Part shown: in pieces, positions 16,953 to 26,370 of the stretch
How the letters are laid out: each line of letters begins with the position of its first letter
Position numbering within the stretch: position 1 is the first letter of the stretch
Assembly: GCA_036986135.1 (NCBI GenBank)
Contig: BTQZ01000008.1
Location: forward strand, 13,335 to 77,334
DNA from: JADFRG01 sp036986135
GTDB taxonomy: Bacteria; Chloroflexota; Anaerolineae; Anaerolineales; E44-bin32
DNA length: 64,000 nucleotides
Direction: 5' to 3'
The notes under the pieces: model-generated
Seen by the model: only the letters and a program-made list of their open reading frames with translations
What the model was told of the DNA's origin: nothing
Database searches by the model: none
Program-made: the position numbers and the translations under genes

Positions 16953-19900
16953 CGACGCCTTCGACGGCGGCGCTTACGACCTTTTTGTGGTTGGTCATCG
17001 GTCTTGGATGGAGCGGTAGGTCTGCTCCTCGCCTGTATCGCACGTGTCGGCTGCGGCGTGCTCACCTGCAGTCGGAACATTCTGGAGACCATCCCTGCTC
17101 GAATGTTGGCCAGCAGACCGCGGAACATGTCGACCGCTCGGCTCTTGTATTGAACCAAAGGATCGCGCTGCCCATACGCCTCGAGTCCGATTGAGGTACG
17201 CAGTGCTTCCATCTGAGTTAAATAGTCTACCCACAACTGGTCACCTACGCCCAACAGCAAACGTCTGTACGCCTCCGCCACAAGGGCGCCCCCCAATATT
17301 AGGTGGACCTGCTCGCGAACGCCCTCCTCCAGATCGCCTGCAGCCTCGGCCTCTTGATAAGCTTCTTCGCCTAATCCGGCTCGAAGCTCTGCCCGGAGTT
17401 TGTCGCTGAGACCCGCGATGCCCAATCTGCGAAGCTCTGCTTCGCCGATGAGGCGCCGAACGACGACCTGCGCTCCGGCCAGGTGCTCGAGGACTCGCTC
17501 GGTGAGCTCGCTTGGCTCCTCGCCCTCCACCATACTTGCTGCATAGTAAGCATAGGAGAGACGAGGCACGATTAATTCTCGGGCCTGGTGGCTGCGGCTG
17601 TCAAAGGTCTTTTGCCGCGAGTAGCTCATCTGCACCAGCGCGCGTATCTTATACGTCTCGTCGACAGAATCCGCTTGCGCCAGCGCAGCCTCAAGCTCGC
17701 GGGTAATCTCTGCTTCGAGCCGCTGCACGCGCCGCTCTTCGACACGATCCAGGGCGGCGAAGAGTTCGACCTCGGCCTGCTCCCAATCGATGGGGGTCTC
17801 AACCGTCGCCACGTCGAGTTCCTCTCCAACCCGCCGCTGCAAGACTTGGACGAGACCGGTCCAGACCCTTGCGCCCAGACCAGCTTCGATGAGCTCAGGA
17901 ACGGAATCTCGGAACCGATCTGGATCTTCCCGTATCTGTTGCCGGGCATTTTCATCTACCTGCAGTCGGAGGCCCGCGGCGTTCTCGACTGCGCTCAGCA
18001 TTTCGTTGGGATCTGGTTCCGTGCCCAGCTCGTCCGCTTCCAGCAGCGTGCCTTCGATGGCCATGTCGACCAGCTCCGCGCGCTGCTTGATCTGTTCGTC
18101 GAGACTGGATATCGCTCGCTCAACTTGGCCTTCCGCGACCAAACGCGTGTGGCTGGCCTGCGCCTCAAGCGAACTTCTTCCAATTTCCAGAAGAGCCGTT
18201 CGAAGTTCCTCTCGCCCATCGATGTCCTCTAGCTCATCGAGCAAGAGAGACAACATGAACGACGGGTAGGGTCGTTCCGTATCCAGTCCCAGCGTTGGCT
18301 GCACCTCTTCCAGCCAGCCCAGCAGCCGCCAGGGCCCCTGCTCATCCTCCATCCCGGCGACAACGTGGGCCTCGACTTCGGCCCTGAGCAGCTCCTGAAT
18401 ATCTTCACTCAGGTCGTCTTTGGCAAACACTCGGTTGCGCTGGCTGTAGAAGATTTCGCGCTGCTGATTGAGGACATCATCGTATTCGAGCAGGTTCTTA
18501 CGACGATCGAAGTTAGTACCTTCCACGCGTGTTTGGGACTGTTCGATCGTCTTATTCACGATTCCGTGTGCGATAGGCGTGGCGTCGTCAATATTGAGGC
18601 GCTGCATGAGCCCAGAAACCTGATCGCCGCCGAATAAGCGCATCAACTCATCTTCCAGTGAGAGGTAGAACTGCGAAGAACCCGGGTCACCCTGGCGAGC
18701 GGCACGACCCCGGAGCTGATTGTCAATTCGCCGGGCGTCATGGCGTTCGGAGCCGATTACATGGAGGCCGCCTGCTTCGCGAACAAGCTCCTCCTCTTTC
18801 ATGAAGCGGCGGAAGAGCTCTACCTCAGACTCATAGATGCCGAGCGCCGTTTCATCCGCTTCCTCAAGCGCTGCCAGGCGCTCTTTCAGGTTGAGTGCTT
18901 CCGGGTCCGGGATATCCATTCTCCGAAGTACACGATTGACCGACGCAAGCACTTCTTCCGCGATCTCCCCGCCGAGCTTGATGTCGACCCCTCGTCCCGC
19001 CATATTGGTGGCAATGGTTACCGCACCAAATGATCCAGCGCTGGCGATGATCTGCGATTCCTCAGCATGCCTCTTCGCATTCAGAACGTTGTGTTTGATG
19101 CCGCCAGAGAGTACCTCCGCGAGTCGTTCCTGATACCCTGGATCAAGCGAGAGGATGCGACTGAGCCGCTCGAGATTCTCCTCCTTGCTTGGGTTCATCG
19201 TAACTCCCAGATCGCGTCCGAACGGCTTCATCAAGGCGTTGCTCAGATCATCCAATGAGCCGTATAGTTGCTGCAGCTCCTCCACGCGCATGCCATCGTC
19301 CGGAATTTCATTCGCCTCCAGATAGGCATCGCGCAGGATCTCGATCATCGCCAGCTTTTGGAGCAATTTGGCTCGCAATCGGCCCGAAAGCTGTTCCGAT
19401 AATTCGACCGAGGTGGTTCCTACCAGGAGCGGCTGTCCAATGACGTGCCGACGCAGGATTTCCATCGTGACTGCCCGTAGCTTGGCCTCTTCGGTTCGGA
19501 ACACGGTATCTTGATAGTCCTTCCTCCTCCAGAACACCGGCTCGCCCTCCGGATCATCCCGACGCTTGTAGAAGAAGAAGCGGTTTCCGTTCTCGCGGTA
19601 CTGGATCTCAAGCAGCTCGGAACCTTCCTGCGACGCGACGTACTCCAGGTTAGTCGGAAGGGGCAGCACATCGATCTTATAGATCTTGTTGAACTCTTCC
19701 GCTTCGGTGAGTGCGGTGCCCGTCATTCCGGCCAGCTTCTCATACATGCGAAAGTAATTCTGCAGCGTAATCGTTGCGTAGGTTACGTTCTCCTGACGGA
19801 TACGTACGCCTTCCTTCGCCTCGACCGCCTGATGGAGACCGTCGGACCATCGCCGACCCGCCATCATACGCCCGGTGAATTCGTCCACAATGATGACGCG

Positions 19901-20932
19901 GCCACCCTGCACAACGTAATCCTTGTTGCGCTTGAAGAGGAACTGCGCGCGCAGGCTCTGCTCGAGGTATCCCAAGAGACGGGCCTGTTCAGGGGTGATG
20001 TCCTCCGGTCGATCCAGGTCATGCAGCGGACGCCCGAGCAATCTCTCCACATGGTCTTCACCCAGCTCTGTCAGCGATACGGTGCGATCACGTTCGCTGA
20101 TCTCCAAGTCCTCGGCAGATAGTTGCTGCACCACCCGAGCCATCTGCACATACTGGTCGGGGTCTTCCTGCGCGGGTCCTGAAATAATCAGCGGGGTTCT
20201 GGCCTCATCGATGAGGATGTTGTCGACCTCGTCCAGGATGGCATAGTAGTGGCCGCGCTGAGAGCGCGCCTCCAACGATTGAGCCATGTTGTCACGGAGG
20301 TAGTCAAAGCCAAACTCGTTATTGGTGCCGTAGGTCACATCAGCCGCATATGCGACACTGCGATCTACCAGCTGAAGATGATGCACGTCCTCCTGGCTAG
20401 CCTCTCGGGTGGGATCATAGATGAAGGCCTTGCGACCGTGCTCTGTTCGCGCGGCCTCCTGTAATATCCCGACTTCGAGTCCATGGAAGCGAAAGATAGG
20501 GCCCATCCAGCGGGCATCACGGCGCGCCAGGTAGTCATTGACGGTGACGAGGTGGATCCCCTTGCCCAATAGGGCATTCAGATAGATCGGCATGGTGGCG
20601 ACGAGCGTCTTGCCCTCACCGGTCTTCATCTCTGCGATTCGTCCCTCATGCAGAGCGATTCCACCGATCAGCTGCACATCAAAGTGGCGAAGTCCGACGG
20701 TCCGGATGGCCGTTTCGCGCACCACTGCGAAAGCCTCCGGGAGCAGATCGTCCAGCGTCTCCCCGGAGGCCAAGCGCTCCTTGAATTCGGTCGTCTTGGC
20801 CCGAAGGGCCTCTTCCGACAAGTCGCGAAGGTCCGCCTCGAACGCGTTGATGCGCTCAATGATTTCGCCGTAGCGATCCAGCTCTTTTCCGAGGGAATCG
20901 CCCGCGAAGAACCTAGTCAGTCCCTTTAGCAT
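16949..20932 (-). CDS. secA: Preprotein translocase ATPase SecA, unusually long
   Basis: Motor of the Sec pathway. Walker A GEGKT at 105-109, VNDYLARRDA, DEVDNILIDEARTPL, IATNMAGRGVDIKLGG and RGRAARQGDPG are all present. At 1327 aa it is about 300-500 residues longer than common SecA. Extra sequence lies in nucleotide-binding domain 2 between VGTTSVELSEQL and GIKHNVLNAKRH, and a large insert of some 350 residues precedes the usual end LRTSIGLEAYGQRDPLVQYK. The Cys-rich zinc tail is absent, replaced by a Lys/Arg-rich end. The -10 box is 11 nt upstream, so the mRNA leader is very short. Confidence 0.95.
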   Translation of the reverse strand: MLKGLTRFFAGDSLGKELDRYGEIIERINAFEADLRDLSEEALRAKTTEFKERLASGETLDDLLPEAFAVVRETAIRTVGLRHFDVQLIGGIALHEGRIAEMKTGEGKTLVATMPIYLNALLGKGIHLVTVNDYLARRDARWMGPIFRFHGLEVGILQEAARTEHGRKAFIYDPTREASQEDVHHLQLVDRSVAYAADVTYGTNNEFGFDYLRDNMAQSLEARSQRGHYYAILDEVDNILIDEARTPLIISGPAQEDPDQYVQMARVVQQLSAEDLEISERDRTVSLTELGEDHVERLLGRPLHDLDRPEDITPEQARLLGYLEQSLRAQFLFKRNKDYVVQGGRVIIVDEFTGRMMAGRRWSDGLHQAVEAKEGVRIRQENVTYATITLQNYFRMYEKLAGMTGTALTEAEEFNKIYKIDVLPLPTNLEYVASQEGSELLEIQYRENGNRFFFYKRRDDPEGEPVFWRRKDYQDTVFRTEEAKLRAVTMEILRRHVIGQPLLVGTTSVELSEQLSGRLRAKLLQKLAMIEILRDAYLEANEIPDDGMRVEELQQLYGSLDDLSNALMKPFGRDLGVTMNPSKEENLERLSRILSLDPGYQERLAEVLSGGIKHNVLNAKRHAEESQIIASAGSFGAVTIATNMAGRGVDIKLGGEIAEEVLASVNRVLRRMDIPDPEALNLKERLAALEEADETALGIYESEVELFRRFMKEEELVREAGGLHVIGSERHDARRIDNQLRGRAARQGDPGSSQFYLSLEDELMRLFGGDQVSGLMQRLNIDDATPIAHGIVNKTIEQSQTRVEGTNFDRRKNLLEYDDVLNQQREIFYSQRNRVFAKDDLSEDIQELLRAEVEAHVVAGMEDEQGPWRLLGWLEEVQPTLGLDTERPYPSFMLSLLLDELEDIDGREELRTALLEIGRSSLEAQASHTRLVAEGQVERAISSLDEQIKQRAELVDMAIEGTLLEADELGTEPDPNEMLSAVENAAGLRLQVDENARQQIREDPDRFRDSVPELIEAGLGARVWTGLVQVLQRRVGEELDVATVETPIDWEQAEVELFAALDRVEERRVQRLEAEITRELEAALAQADSVDETYKIRALVQMSYSRQKTFDSRSHQARELIVPRLSYAYYAASMVEGEEPSELTERVLEHLAGAQVVVRRLIGEAELRRLGIAGLSDKLRAELRAGLGEEAYQEAEAAGDLEEGVREQVHLILGGALVAEAYRRLLLGVGDQLWVDYLTQMEALRTSIGLEAYGQRDPLVQYKSRAVDMFRGLLANIRAGMVSRMFRLQVSTPQPTRAIQARSRPTAPSKTDDQPQKGRKRRRRRRR

Positions 20933-20943
20933 GGAATTGCGGG

Positions 20944-20949
20944 ATTATA
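20944..20949 (-). promoter_or_regulatory. TATAAT -10 box of secA
   Basis: On the minus strand TATAAT occupies 20949-20944, ending 11 nt before the secA ATG, so the leader would be only a few nucleotides. A GGGCC/GGCCC inverted repeat (about 20955-20970) sits immediately upstream in the spacer region. Confidence 0.5.
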
Positions 20950-21056
20950 GCACGGGGCCTTTTGGGCCCTGATAGCGGCGTTCCAGGCACGGTATGTGCG
21001 ACCATGTTCAGACCTTGCTGTGTATGAATCCAGAAGACTACACCACGCACACGCTC

Positions 21057-21084
21057 TTGACGCCATTTGAGGCGAAGCTACAAT
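21057..21084 (+). promoter_or_regulatory. Promoter of tRNA-Leu
   Basis: TTGACG at 21057-21062 and TACAAT at 21079-21084, separated by 16 bp. The -10 ends 6 nt before the mature 5' end of the tRNA, implying little or no 5' leader for RNase P to remove. Confidence 0.65.
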
Positions 21085-21090
21085 CGACTG

Positions 21091-21174
21091 GGGGCGGTGG
21101 CGGAATTGGTAGACGCCGAGGACTTAAAATCCTCTGAGGGAAACCTCGTGTGGGTTCGACTCCCACCCGCCCCA
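21091..21174 (+). tRNA. tRNA-Leu (UAA)
   Basis: Acceptor stem GGGGCGG (21091-21097) pairs with CCGCCCC (21167-21173), discriminator A. The D-arm contains GGCGGAATTGGTAGACGC. The anticodon stem GAGGA/TCCTC encloses CTTAAAA (anticodon TAA). A long class-II variable arm (GAGG-GAAA-CCTC) and T-arm GTGGG-TTCGACT-CCCAC are present. CCA is not encoded, so the CCA-adding enzyme is needed. Confidence 0.97.
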
Positions 21175-21420
21175 CAAATTCGGTCATAGTCGACGAGTTG
21201 GCGTGATTCCTGCGCCCTTCACGTGATTTCCTCTGAACGACGTTCAGTGTAAAATCCACCGCCAGTCCAATCGAGGCTTGATTTTCATTCTTGGCTATAC
21301 GCAAAAGAAATACGGTCCATGTACGCTGGCGAACGCAATTACTCAAGCGAGAACTCGGATGCAGGCAGGGCTAAATGACTTCTAGCGGGAAATCTCATCC
21401 GACCCGATACGGGCAATCCA

Positions 21421-22350
21421 GTGTCGGGTAAGCCGCGCAAGCGCCTGGCGTTCCTTGTGCTGGTCGGAGCGATGTTCGCCTGTACCCTTCCCGGCACGTC
21501 GTCTCCGACCCCGTTCGTAATACCGACGGCCGACGTCACGTTGACCGCAATGTTCTCAGAGACTGCAGCACCCATACCGACGGAGCCGCCTCCGATAACC
21601 TTAGCTCCCGCTGCTAGCGCTACCCCCACCGTCATTCTCGGCGCCTCACCCGCTCCGCTTACGCCTGCTGCAAGTGGAACCACGACACCCATTTCACAAG
21701 ACACGCGCCCGAACGGCACGCCGGTGGAGGCCGCTTTCATGGACTCTCCACCGACCCTGGACGGCGATCTCAGCGATTGGAGCTCGCCGACCTTCACTGC
21801 GAACCAGATTGTCTTCGGCGCCAGCAATTGGTCCGGAGCGAGTGACGCATCGGGCGTCTACTACATTGGGTGGACAAACGAGGCCCTGTACCTCGCCATC
21901 AAGGTTACGGACGACACGTTCGTACAGGTTTCGAGCGGAAGCAGGATCTACAAGGGCGACGAAGTAGAGCTGCAGCTGGATACCAACCTGAAGGGTGACT
22001 TCTTCTCCAATGTCCTGTCAAGCGACGACTATCAGATCGGCCTGTCGCCCGGCAACTTTAGCAATCTTGGGAAGGAAGTCTGGCGCTGGTATCCACGAGG
22101 AACTCACGGCCCGCTGTCGACGATCACCCTCCATGCCAGCTCGAGACCGGATGGCTATGACGTGGAAGCCAAGATTCCGTGGTCCGTCTTTGGAATGACC
22201 CCGAGCGCTGGATCCCGATACGGTTTTGCGCTCTCAATATCAGATAACGACCTAAAGGGTGCGCCGGTCCAGCAATCGATGGTCTCGAGCGTCGGTTCAC
22301 GTACGCTCACCAACCCTACCACCTGGGGAACGCTGATCCTCGGGCAGTAA
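21421..22350 (+). CDS. Lipoprotein with CBM9-like (DOMON-type) domain
   Basis: GTG start, short basic N-terminus and hydrophobic stretch ending in the lipobox region AMFACTLPG. A Thr/Pro/Ala-rich linker of about 80 residues follows, then a beta-sandwich of the CBM9/carbohydrate-binding type: PTLDGDLSDWSSPTF opens the domain, then YYIGWTNEALYLAIKVTDDTF, GDEVELQLDTN and DGYDVEAKIPWSVFGM. Such domains bind sugars, sometimes haem, on the cell surface. No catalytic domain is attached. The gene stands alone after tRNA-Leu. Confidence 0.78.
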   Translation: MSGKPRKRLAFLVLVGAMFACTLPGTSSPTPFVIPTADVTLTAMFSETAAPIPTEPPPITLAPAASATPTVILGASPAPLTPAASGTTTPISQDTRPNGTPVEAAFMDSPPTLDGDLSDWSSPTFTANQIVFGASNWSGASDASGVYYIGWTNEALYLAIKVTDDTFVQVSSGSRIYKGDEVELQLDTNLKGDFFSNVLSSDDYQIGLSPGNFSNLGKEVWRWYPRGTHGPLSTITLHASSRPDGYDVEAKIPWSVFGMTPSAGSRYGFALSISDNDLKGAPVQQSMVSSVGSRTLTNPTTWGTLILGQ

Positions 22351-22383
22351 CGCGCTCAGAACCAAGCTGTTCACAGTAACGGT

Positions 22384-22461
22384 GTCATTGCGAGCGTAGC
22401 GAAGCAATCTCCTCCTGAGTGTTGGAGGAGACTGGTTCGTCGCTGCGCTCCTCGCAGTGAC
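22384..22461. repeat. Dispersed palindromic repeat, copy 2
   Basis: 78-bp imperfect palindrome running from GTCATTGCGAGCGTAGCGA to CTGCGCTCCTCGCAGTGAC with a central AATCTCCTCC...GGAGGAGAC. It is near-identical in its arms to the copy at 15809. It sits between the CBM9-like gene and the convergent permease gene. Confidence 0.88.
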
Positions 22462-22491
22462 CGACCGGGCTACGCTGCTCACATCACAAAG

Positions 22492-22514
22492 AGGCTGTCT
22501 CGCTTAGACAGCCT
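22492..22514. terminator. Bidirectional hairpin between convergent genes
   Basis: Perfect 9-bp stem AGGCTGTCT/AGACAGCCT with loop CGCTT. On the plus strand it is followed by ACTCCTTTGTT and on the minus strand by CTTTGTG, so it could end both the CBM9-like transcript and the permease transcript. Confidence 0.6.
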
Positions 22515-22602
22515 ACTCCTTTGTTAATTGGATATGGATGAGCGCCAAGGCCCAGTTCAGCCAGGGTCGATGGAGCCCAGCTCGGTATTTGGATTTTAAA
22601 CT

Positions 22603-24909
22603 TCAGTCGATGGGTTTGGGGATCGTGGGCTCGAGGATGGTGTGGCGGACAAAGGAGTGCAGCGGGCTGCTCCTGCGCTTCACCATCATGACCGTGACCT
22701 TCGCGTCGCGCGCCACGCGCTCGGCAAGCGTGCCAACCATAAAATTACGGAAGAGCGGCTCATCCGAGGCGCCGATCACGATCAAGTCGCAGCCCTCGCT
22801 CGCCTCTAAAATGGCCACAGCCCGCTCCCCGCTTTGCACCATTCTGGTCTCGATGGGTTCGTACTCGACACCCTCCTGACTGGCGTCGATGGCACGCTGA
22901 CCCAGGATCCGTTCGCGGTGATTTGCACCCGGCGGCATCACGTGCAAGATGGTCAGGGTGACGTCCTGTGGGCTCGCGGCTTGCGCCATGTTGGCCGCCA
23001 GCATCACGGCCTTTCTGCTATTCAGTCCACCAGTGACCGGCACCAATATCCTCTTCAGCGGCCTCCACCGCCGGTGGCGAACGACGACCACATCCGTAGG
23101 CGGATTGTCCACGATGGGGTCGATAACCGAGCCAAACAACTTCCCAGCGGAATTGGTATATCCCGGCCAGCCCAGCACCATCAGATCCGAGGCGTTCTCG
23201 ACTGCGGTCAATCTCACGGCCTCCGCTACGCTTCGGCCGAGCCGGATGATCGTGTGAACAGGCACCTCGTGCTCTTTTGCACGGGCAATCGCTTCATCCA
23301 GCAGCGGCCGGGACTCTTTGAGAAACAGGCGGCCATCACCCAGGGAAAGCTGCGGAGGGACCTGCACCACGTGCAGAGCGAGCACCTCTCCATCTTGACC
23401 CGAAGCGATAATGGCCCCAATCTGCCCCAGGATTTCGGCCTGGGAGGCTGTGCCGATCGGAACCAACACCGAGTAGTCGTGGCTGACAAGGACCTCCTCG
23501 TGCAGGATCTCCTTTGGCTTCTCCATTTCCTCGATGCGGGAGAAATAGGCGAAATAGGCCAGTGCGCCGAACACCGTCCATCCGATCACAAAGTACCACG
23601 CCACCGCGCTAAAGCGGAACAGGCTGACCGCCAACAGCGCGTTGGTGGCGATCGCCAGAAGCGGAAGGAAAGGGAATAGGGGGACCTTGAAGCCGCGGTC
23701 CAACTCCGGGCGACTCCGCCTCAGGTACAGCAGCGCCAAATTGACCTGCATGAAGAGCAGGAGGAACATGATGCTTGCCGCAGCCGCAACGTCCTCGATG
23801 GGCAGGGTCCAGGCCATTGCGATCATCAGGGCTCCAGTGAACACTACTGCCCAGTACGGCGTATGTCGTTGGGGGTGTACTTTCGCAAACAGGCTTGGAA
23901 GGTTGTTTTCGCGTCCCATGGCGAAGGAAACGCGCGAGGAGGCATAGGTCGTGGCATTCAGCGCCGAGGTCGTTGAAGCCAAGCCGCTCAGCAGCAGTAC
24001 CAGGGCGCCGATTCCCCACGGAAAGACCTGGCTCGCCACCTCGATAATCGCCAGTTCACCTTGTTCTCCAAGATAGGCCGAGACCGTGATACCCGCAGGG
24101 GCGGTCGTGGCGCCGATGGCGACAAATGCCACCAGGATGTAAATCACTACGGCAATGGCAATCGAGCCAAAGATAGCGATGGGCATGTTTCGCCTGGGAT
24201 TGATCATCTCTTCCCCGGACTGGGCGATGATTTCATACCCTTCAAAGGCGATAAAAGTAAGACCCATCGCGGCCAGCACGCCGACCACTCCGTTTTCAAA
24301 GAAGTCGGTCGTGAACTGCGCCTCCCACTGGTCTGCGCCCGAAATCACCGCCAATCCAAAAGCGACCAAGGCGCCCAGGATGGCGATTTTTGTAACGGTC
24401 AGGATGTTTCCGGCCGCGGCGGTCTCGGATGCGCCCCGGAAGTTGATGAAGATGAATGCGATGATAATGAGGGTCATGAAAGCCATCGCGAGCTGATCCA
24501 CCGTGAGTCCCAGCGTCGGAAGCTCCGCCATCTCAATCAGCTCGGCAGCGAATCTTCCGAAGGCCAGGCCATAAAGACTGCCCGCGACCGCTTGTGCAAA
24601 CCAGCTCATCCAGCCGGCCAGGAAGCCGGCCGTCCCGCCCAGGGCTTCTTTGATAAAGATGTAACCGCCGCCCGCTCCGGGCAAGATAGAACCAAGCTCA
24701 GCATACGACATGGCAGTCAGGGAGGTGACCAGACCGTTGAGAACGAACACCAGAATTACGGCCGGTCCAGCCTCGCCAGCAGCGATTCCGGTCAGTACGA
24801 AAATACCGGCGCCGATCATTCCGCCGACGCCGATCATGGTCACGGTGAAGAGGTTTAGCTCACGGCTGAGCGTAACTTCGCCGGAATCTGTCGTTGATTG
24901 GGTATTCAT
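22603..24909 (-). CDS. APC-family amino acid permease fused to tandem UspA domains
   Basis: 768 residues. The N-terminal about 450 residues form a 12-helix APC transporter with the hallmark IGVGGMIGAGIFVLTG in helix 1 and a Gly-rich PGAGGGYIFIKEALGG. Two C-terminal universal-stress-protein domains follow, starting about SYSVLVPIGTASQ and RILVPVTGGLNSRKAV. The second keeps a nucleotide-loop-like IVIGASDEPLFRNFMVGT. The UspA half faces the cytosol and probably regulates transport by nucleotide. Substrate (a cationic or neutral amino acid) is not determinable. Monocistronic, between terminators. Confidence 0.88.
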   Translation of the reverse strand: MNTQSTTDSGEVTLSRELNLFTVTMIGVGGMIGAGIFVLTGIAAGEAGPAVILVFVLNGLVTSLTAMSYAELGSILPGAGGGYIFIKEALGGTAGFLAGWMSWFAQAVAGSLYGLAFGRFAAELIEMAELPTLGLTVDQLAMAFMTLIIIAFIFINFRGASETAAAGNILTVTKIAILGALVAFGLAVISGADQWEAQFTTDFFENGVVGVLAAMGLTFIAFEGYEIIAQSGEEMINPRRNMPIAIFGSIAIAVVIYILVAFVAIGATTAPAGITVSAYLGEQGELAIIEVASQVFPWGIGALVLLLSGLASTTSALNATTYASSRVSFAMGRENNLPSLFAKVHPQRHTPYWAVVFTGALMIAMAWTLPIEDVAAAASIMFLLLFMQVNLALLYLRRSRPELDRGFKVPLFPFLPLLAIATNALLAVSLFRFSAVAWYFVIGWTVFGALAYFAYFSRIEEMEKPKEILHEEVLVSHDYSVLVPIGTASQAEILGQIGAIIASGQDGEVLALHVVQVPPQLSLGDGRLFLKESRPLLDEAIARAKEHEVPVHTIIRLGRSVAEAVRLTAVENASDLMVLGWPGYTNSAGKLFGSVIDPIVDNPPTDVVVVRHRRWRPLKRILVPVTGGLNSRKAVMLAANMAQAASPQDVTLTILHVMPPGANHRERILGQRAIDASQEGVEYEPIETRMVQSGERAVAILEASEGCDLIVIGASDEPLFRNFMVGTLAERVARDAKVTVMMVKRRSSPLHSFVRHTILEPTIPKPID

Positions 24910-24917
24910 TGGTAGAC

Positions 24918-24949
24918 AAAAAGAAGGGCCGAGCGGTGTGCCCGGCCCC
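24918..24949 (-). terminator. Intrinsic terminator of the thioredoxin-TPR gene
   Basis: On the minus strand GGGCCGGG pairs with CTCGGCCC (one G-T pair) around a 7-nt loop, followed by TTCTTTTT. It lies 19 nt after the thioredoxin gene stop and just before the permease ATG. Confidence 0.82.
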
Positions 24950-24967
24950 GCTGTTCTTCACATGAGT

Positions 24968-25804
24968 TCAGAACAGAACGGAAGCCAATTCCTCCCGGTA
25001 TCTCCTGGTTCTCGGATCTTGGTCTCCGAGCAGTTGAAACAGCGCAAGCATCACACGCTTGACCAGTCCTCCCCGATAGTTCTTATCCTCTCGCAAGATG
25101 CCCAGGAGCCCATCCATGGCGGCCTCGAGATTGCCGCGTTCGATCAGCCTGGCCGATTGATGGAGGCCGGCTTCCAATGGATCCTCATCGGACCCGGACA
25201 CCTGGCGATCGGACTCTACCAGTAGTTCGGCCAGCGGCTTGTATCGCTCAGCTTTGGCCCACGCCGTGCCGGCGGGAAAATGATCTAAGATTTCCAACGC
25301 CTCTGCACCCTGGCCTCCCATCAGCAGGCTCTCGACAAGCCCGAGCGCAGCATCCGCGTTGGCCTCATCCTCATCCAGAACCTCTCGGAAGGCGGTCTCG
25401 GCCTCTTGATAATGGCGGGTTCCCAGCAGGCTCATGGCCTCCTCGATTGCCTGCTGCGTTTCGCTTGGAGCTAATTGTTCGATAAAGTGCTGCACCATCG
25501 ACTCTGGTTGCACCCCCACAAATTCTGCCGCGATCTCCCCATGTCGAAAGGCCTTCACCGCCGGGATACCCTGGATTCCAAAACGAATGGATAGCGCGGG
25601 AGTGTCGTCAACGTTTACCTTTGCCAGCAAGAAACTCCCGCCCGCCTCGATCGCTTTGCGTTCCAAGATCGGGCTCAGCATCCGGCACGGGCCGCACCAC
25701 GGAGCCCAGAAATCCACGACCACTGGCACCTCATGCGACCTGAGGATGACCTCGCTCTCAAAGGTCGCTTCGTCGACATCCAGAATGTATTCGGATAGGC
25801 CCAT
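24968..25804 (-). CDS. Thioredoxin-TPR protein, CnoX/YbbN-like
   Basis: N-terminal thioredoxin fold (about residues 1-115) with active site WCGPC and cis-Pro in GIPAVKAF, then a C-terminal helical repeat domain with TPR units. This layout matches YbbN/CnoX, a holdase that protects proteins during oxidative stress and hands them to GroEL/DnaK. Here both active-site Cys are kept. Start at 25804; a TAGAAT 11 nt upstream could serve as the -10. A clean terminator follows. Confidence 0.88.
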   Translation of the reverse strand: MGLSEYILDVDEATFESEVILRSHEVPVVVDFWAPWCGPCRMLSPILERKAIEAGGSFLLAKVNVDDTPALSIRFGIQGIPAVKAFRHGEIAAEFVGVQPESMVQHFIEQLAPSETQQAIEEAMSLLGTRHYQEAETAFREVLDEDEANADAALGLVESLLMGGQGAEALEILDHFPAGTAWAKAERYKPLAELLVESDRQVSGSDEDPLEAGLHQSARLIERGNLEAAMDGLLGILREDKNYRGGLVKRVMLALFQLLGDQDPRTRRYREELASVLF

Positions 25805-25931
25805 AATTCGTTGCGATTCTACTACACGGGGGTTCGGCAGGGAATCCTTGTGAGGGGGCCTTCTCGACGCACATGATGGAGATTTGGATAACTGGCGAAT
25901 GCTGCCAAGAAGAGCGAGGTTCCCAGCGTGC

Positions 25932-26354
25932 CTAGTTCAGGCTCTCGTCTGAGACGCCGGGCTGCTGGATCTCAACCACATTTCCTTGCACGTCGATACG
26001 GACTCTGAAGCCCAGCATTCCCATCCAGGCCCGGAGCTCATCCGGAAGACCGCTCTCAAGTAGCTGGTCGAACTGCCTGTCCAAGTCTTTCAGCGAATTG
26101 TCGATTATGGCTTTGCTGAAGATATCTTCCTGGCCGATAGCCTTCATCGTGCTTTCGCTGATCAAGTCCTCGTTGCCCCTGATGTACTCGCCAAACTGCT
26201 CCAGGACCTGGCGGTCCACCACTTCGGTTTCAATGTGCCGTTTGAAGCCGTCATCGTCGACGACATAAAAGGACTCTCCGCCAACGTATGCGACTTCTAC
26301 TGGATTGCCGGCCTCATCCGCAACCAATCCGGAAAAAAGCGCCTGCTTGGCCAT
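25932..26354 (-). CDS. Conserved hypothetical protein, 140 aa
   Basis: Not recognised. Soluble, acidic, no signal. It opens with FSGLVADEAGNPVEVAYVGGESFYVVDDDGF, a strand-rich stretch that looks like a small beta domain, and continues helical with DRQFDQLLESGLPDELRAWMGMLGF. The C-terminus returns to strands (RVRIDVQGNVVEIQQPG). It is 16 nt downstream of the Tat-type L,D-transpeptidase gene in the same direction, probably one operon. Confidence 0.65.
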   Translation of the reverse strand: MAKQALFSGLVADEAGNPVEVAYVGGESFYVVDDDGFKRHIETEVVDRQVLEQFGEYIRGNEDLISESTMKAIGQEDIFSKAIIDNSLKDLDRQFDQLLESGLPDELRAWMGMLGFRVRIDVQGNVVEIQQPGVSDESLN

Positions 26355-26370
26355 TGATCGAAGAGAAGGA

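Noticed and set aside
17588..20246. Several long plus-strand open frames (about 107-214 codons) across the secA region
   Set aside because: They lie entirely antisense to secA, whose motifs are intact over the whole length, and their compositions are Arg/Ser-rich shadows of its codons.
22834..24858. Plus-strand frames of 281 and 265 codons opposite the APC-UspA permease
   Set aside because: No signal, domain or ribosome site; His/Gln-rich text typical of the reverse complement of a membrane-protein gene.
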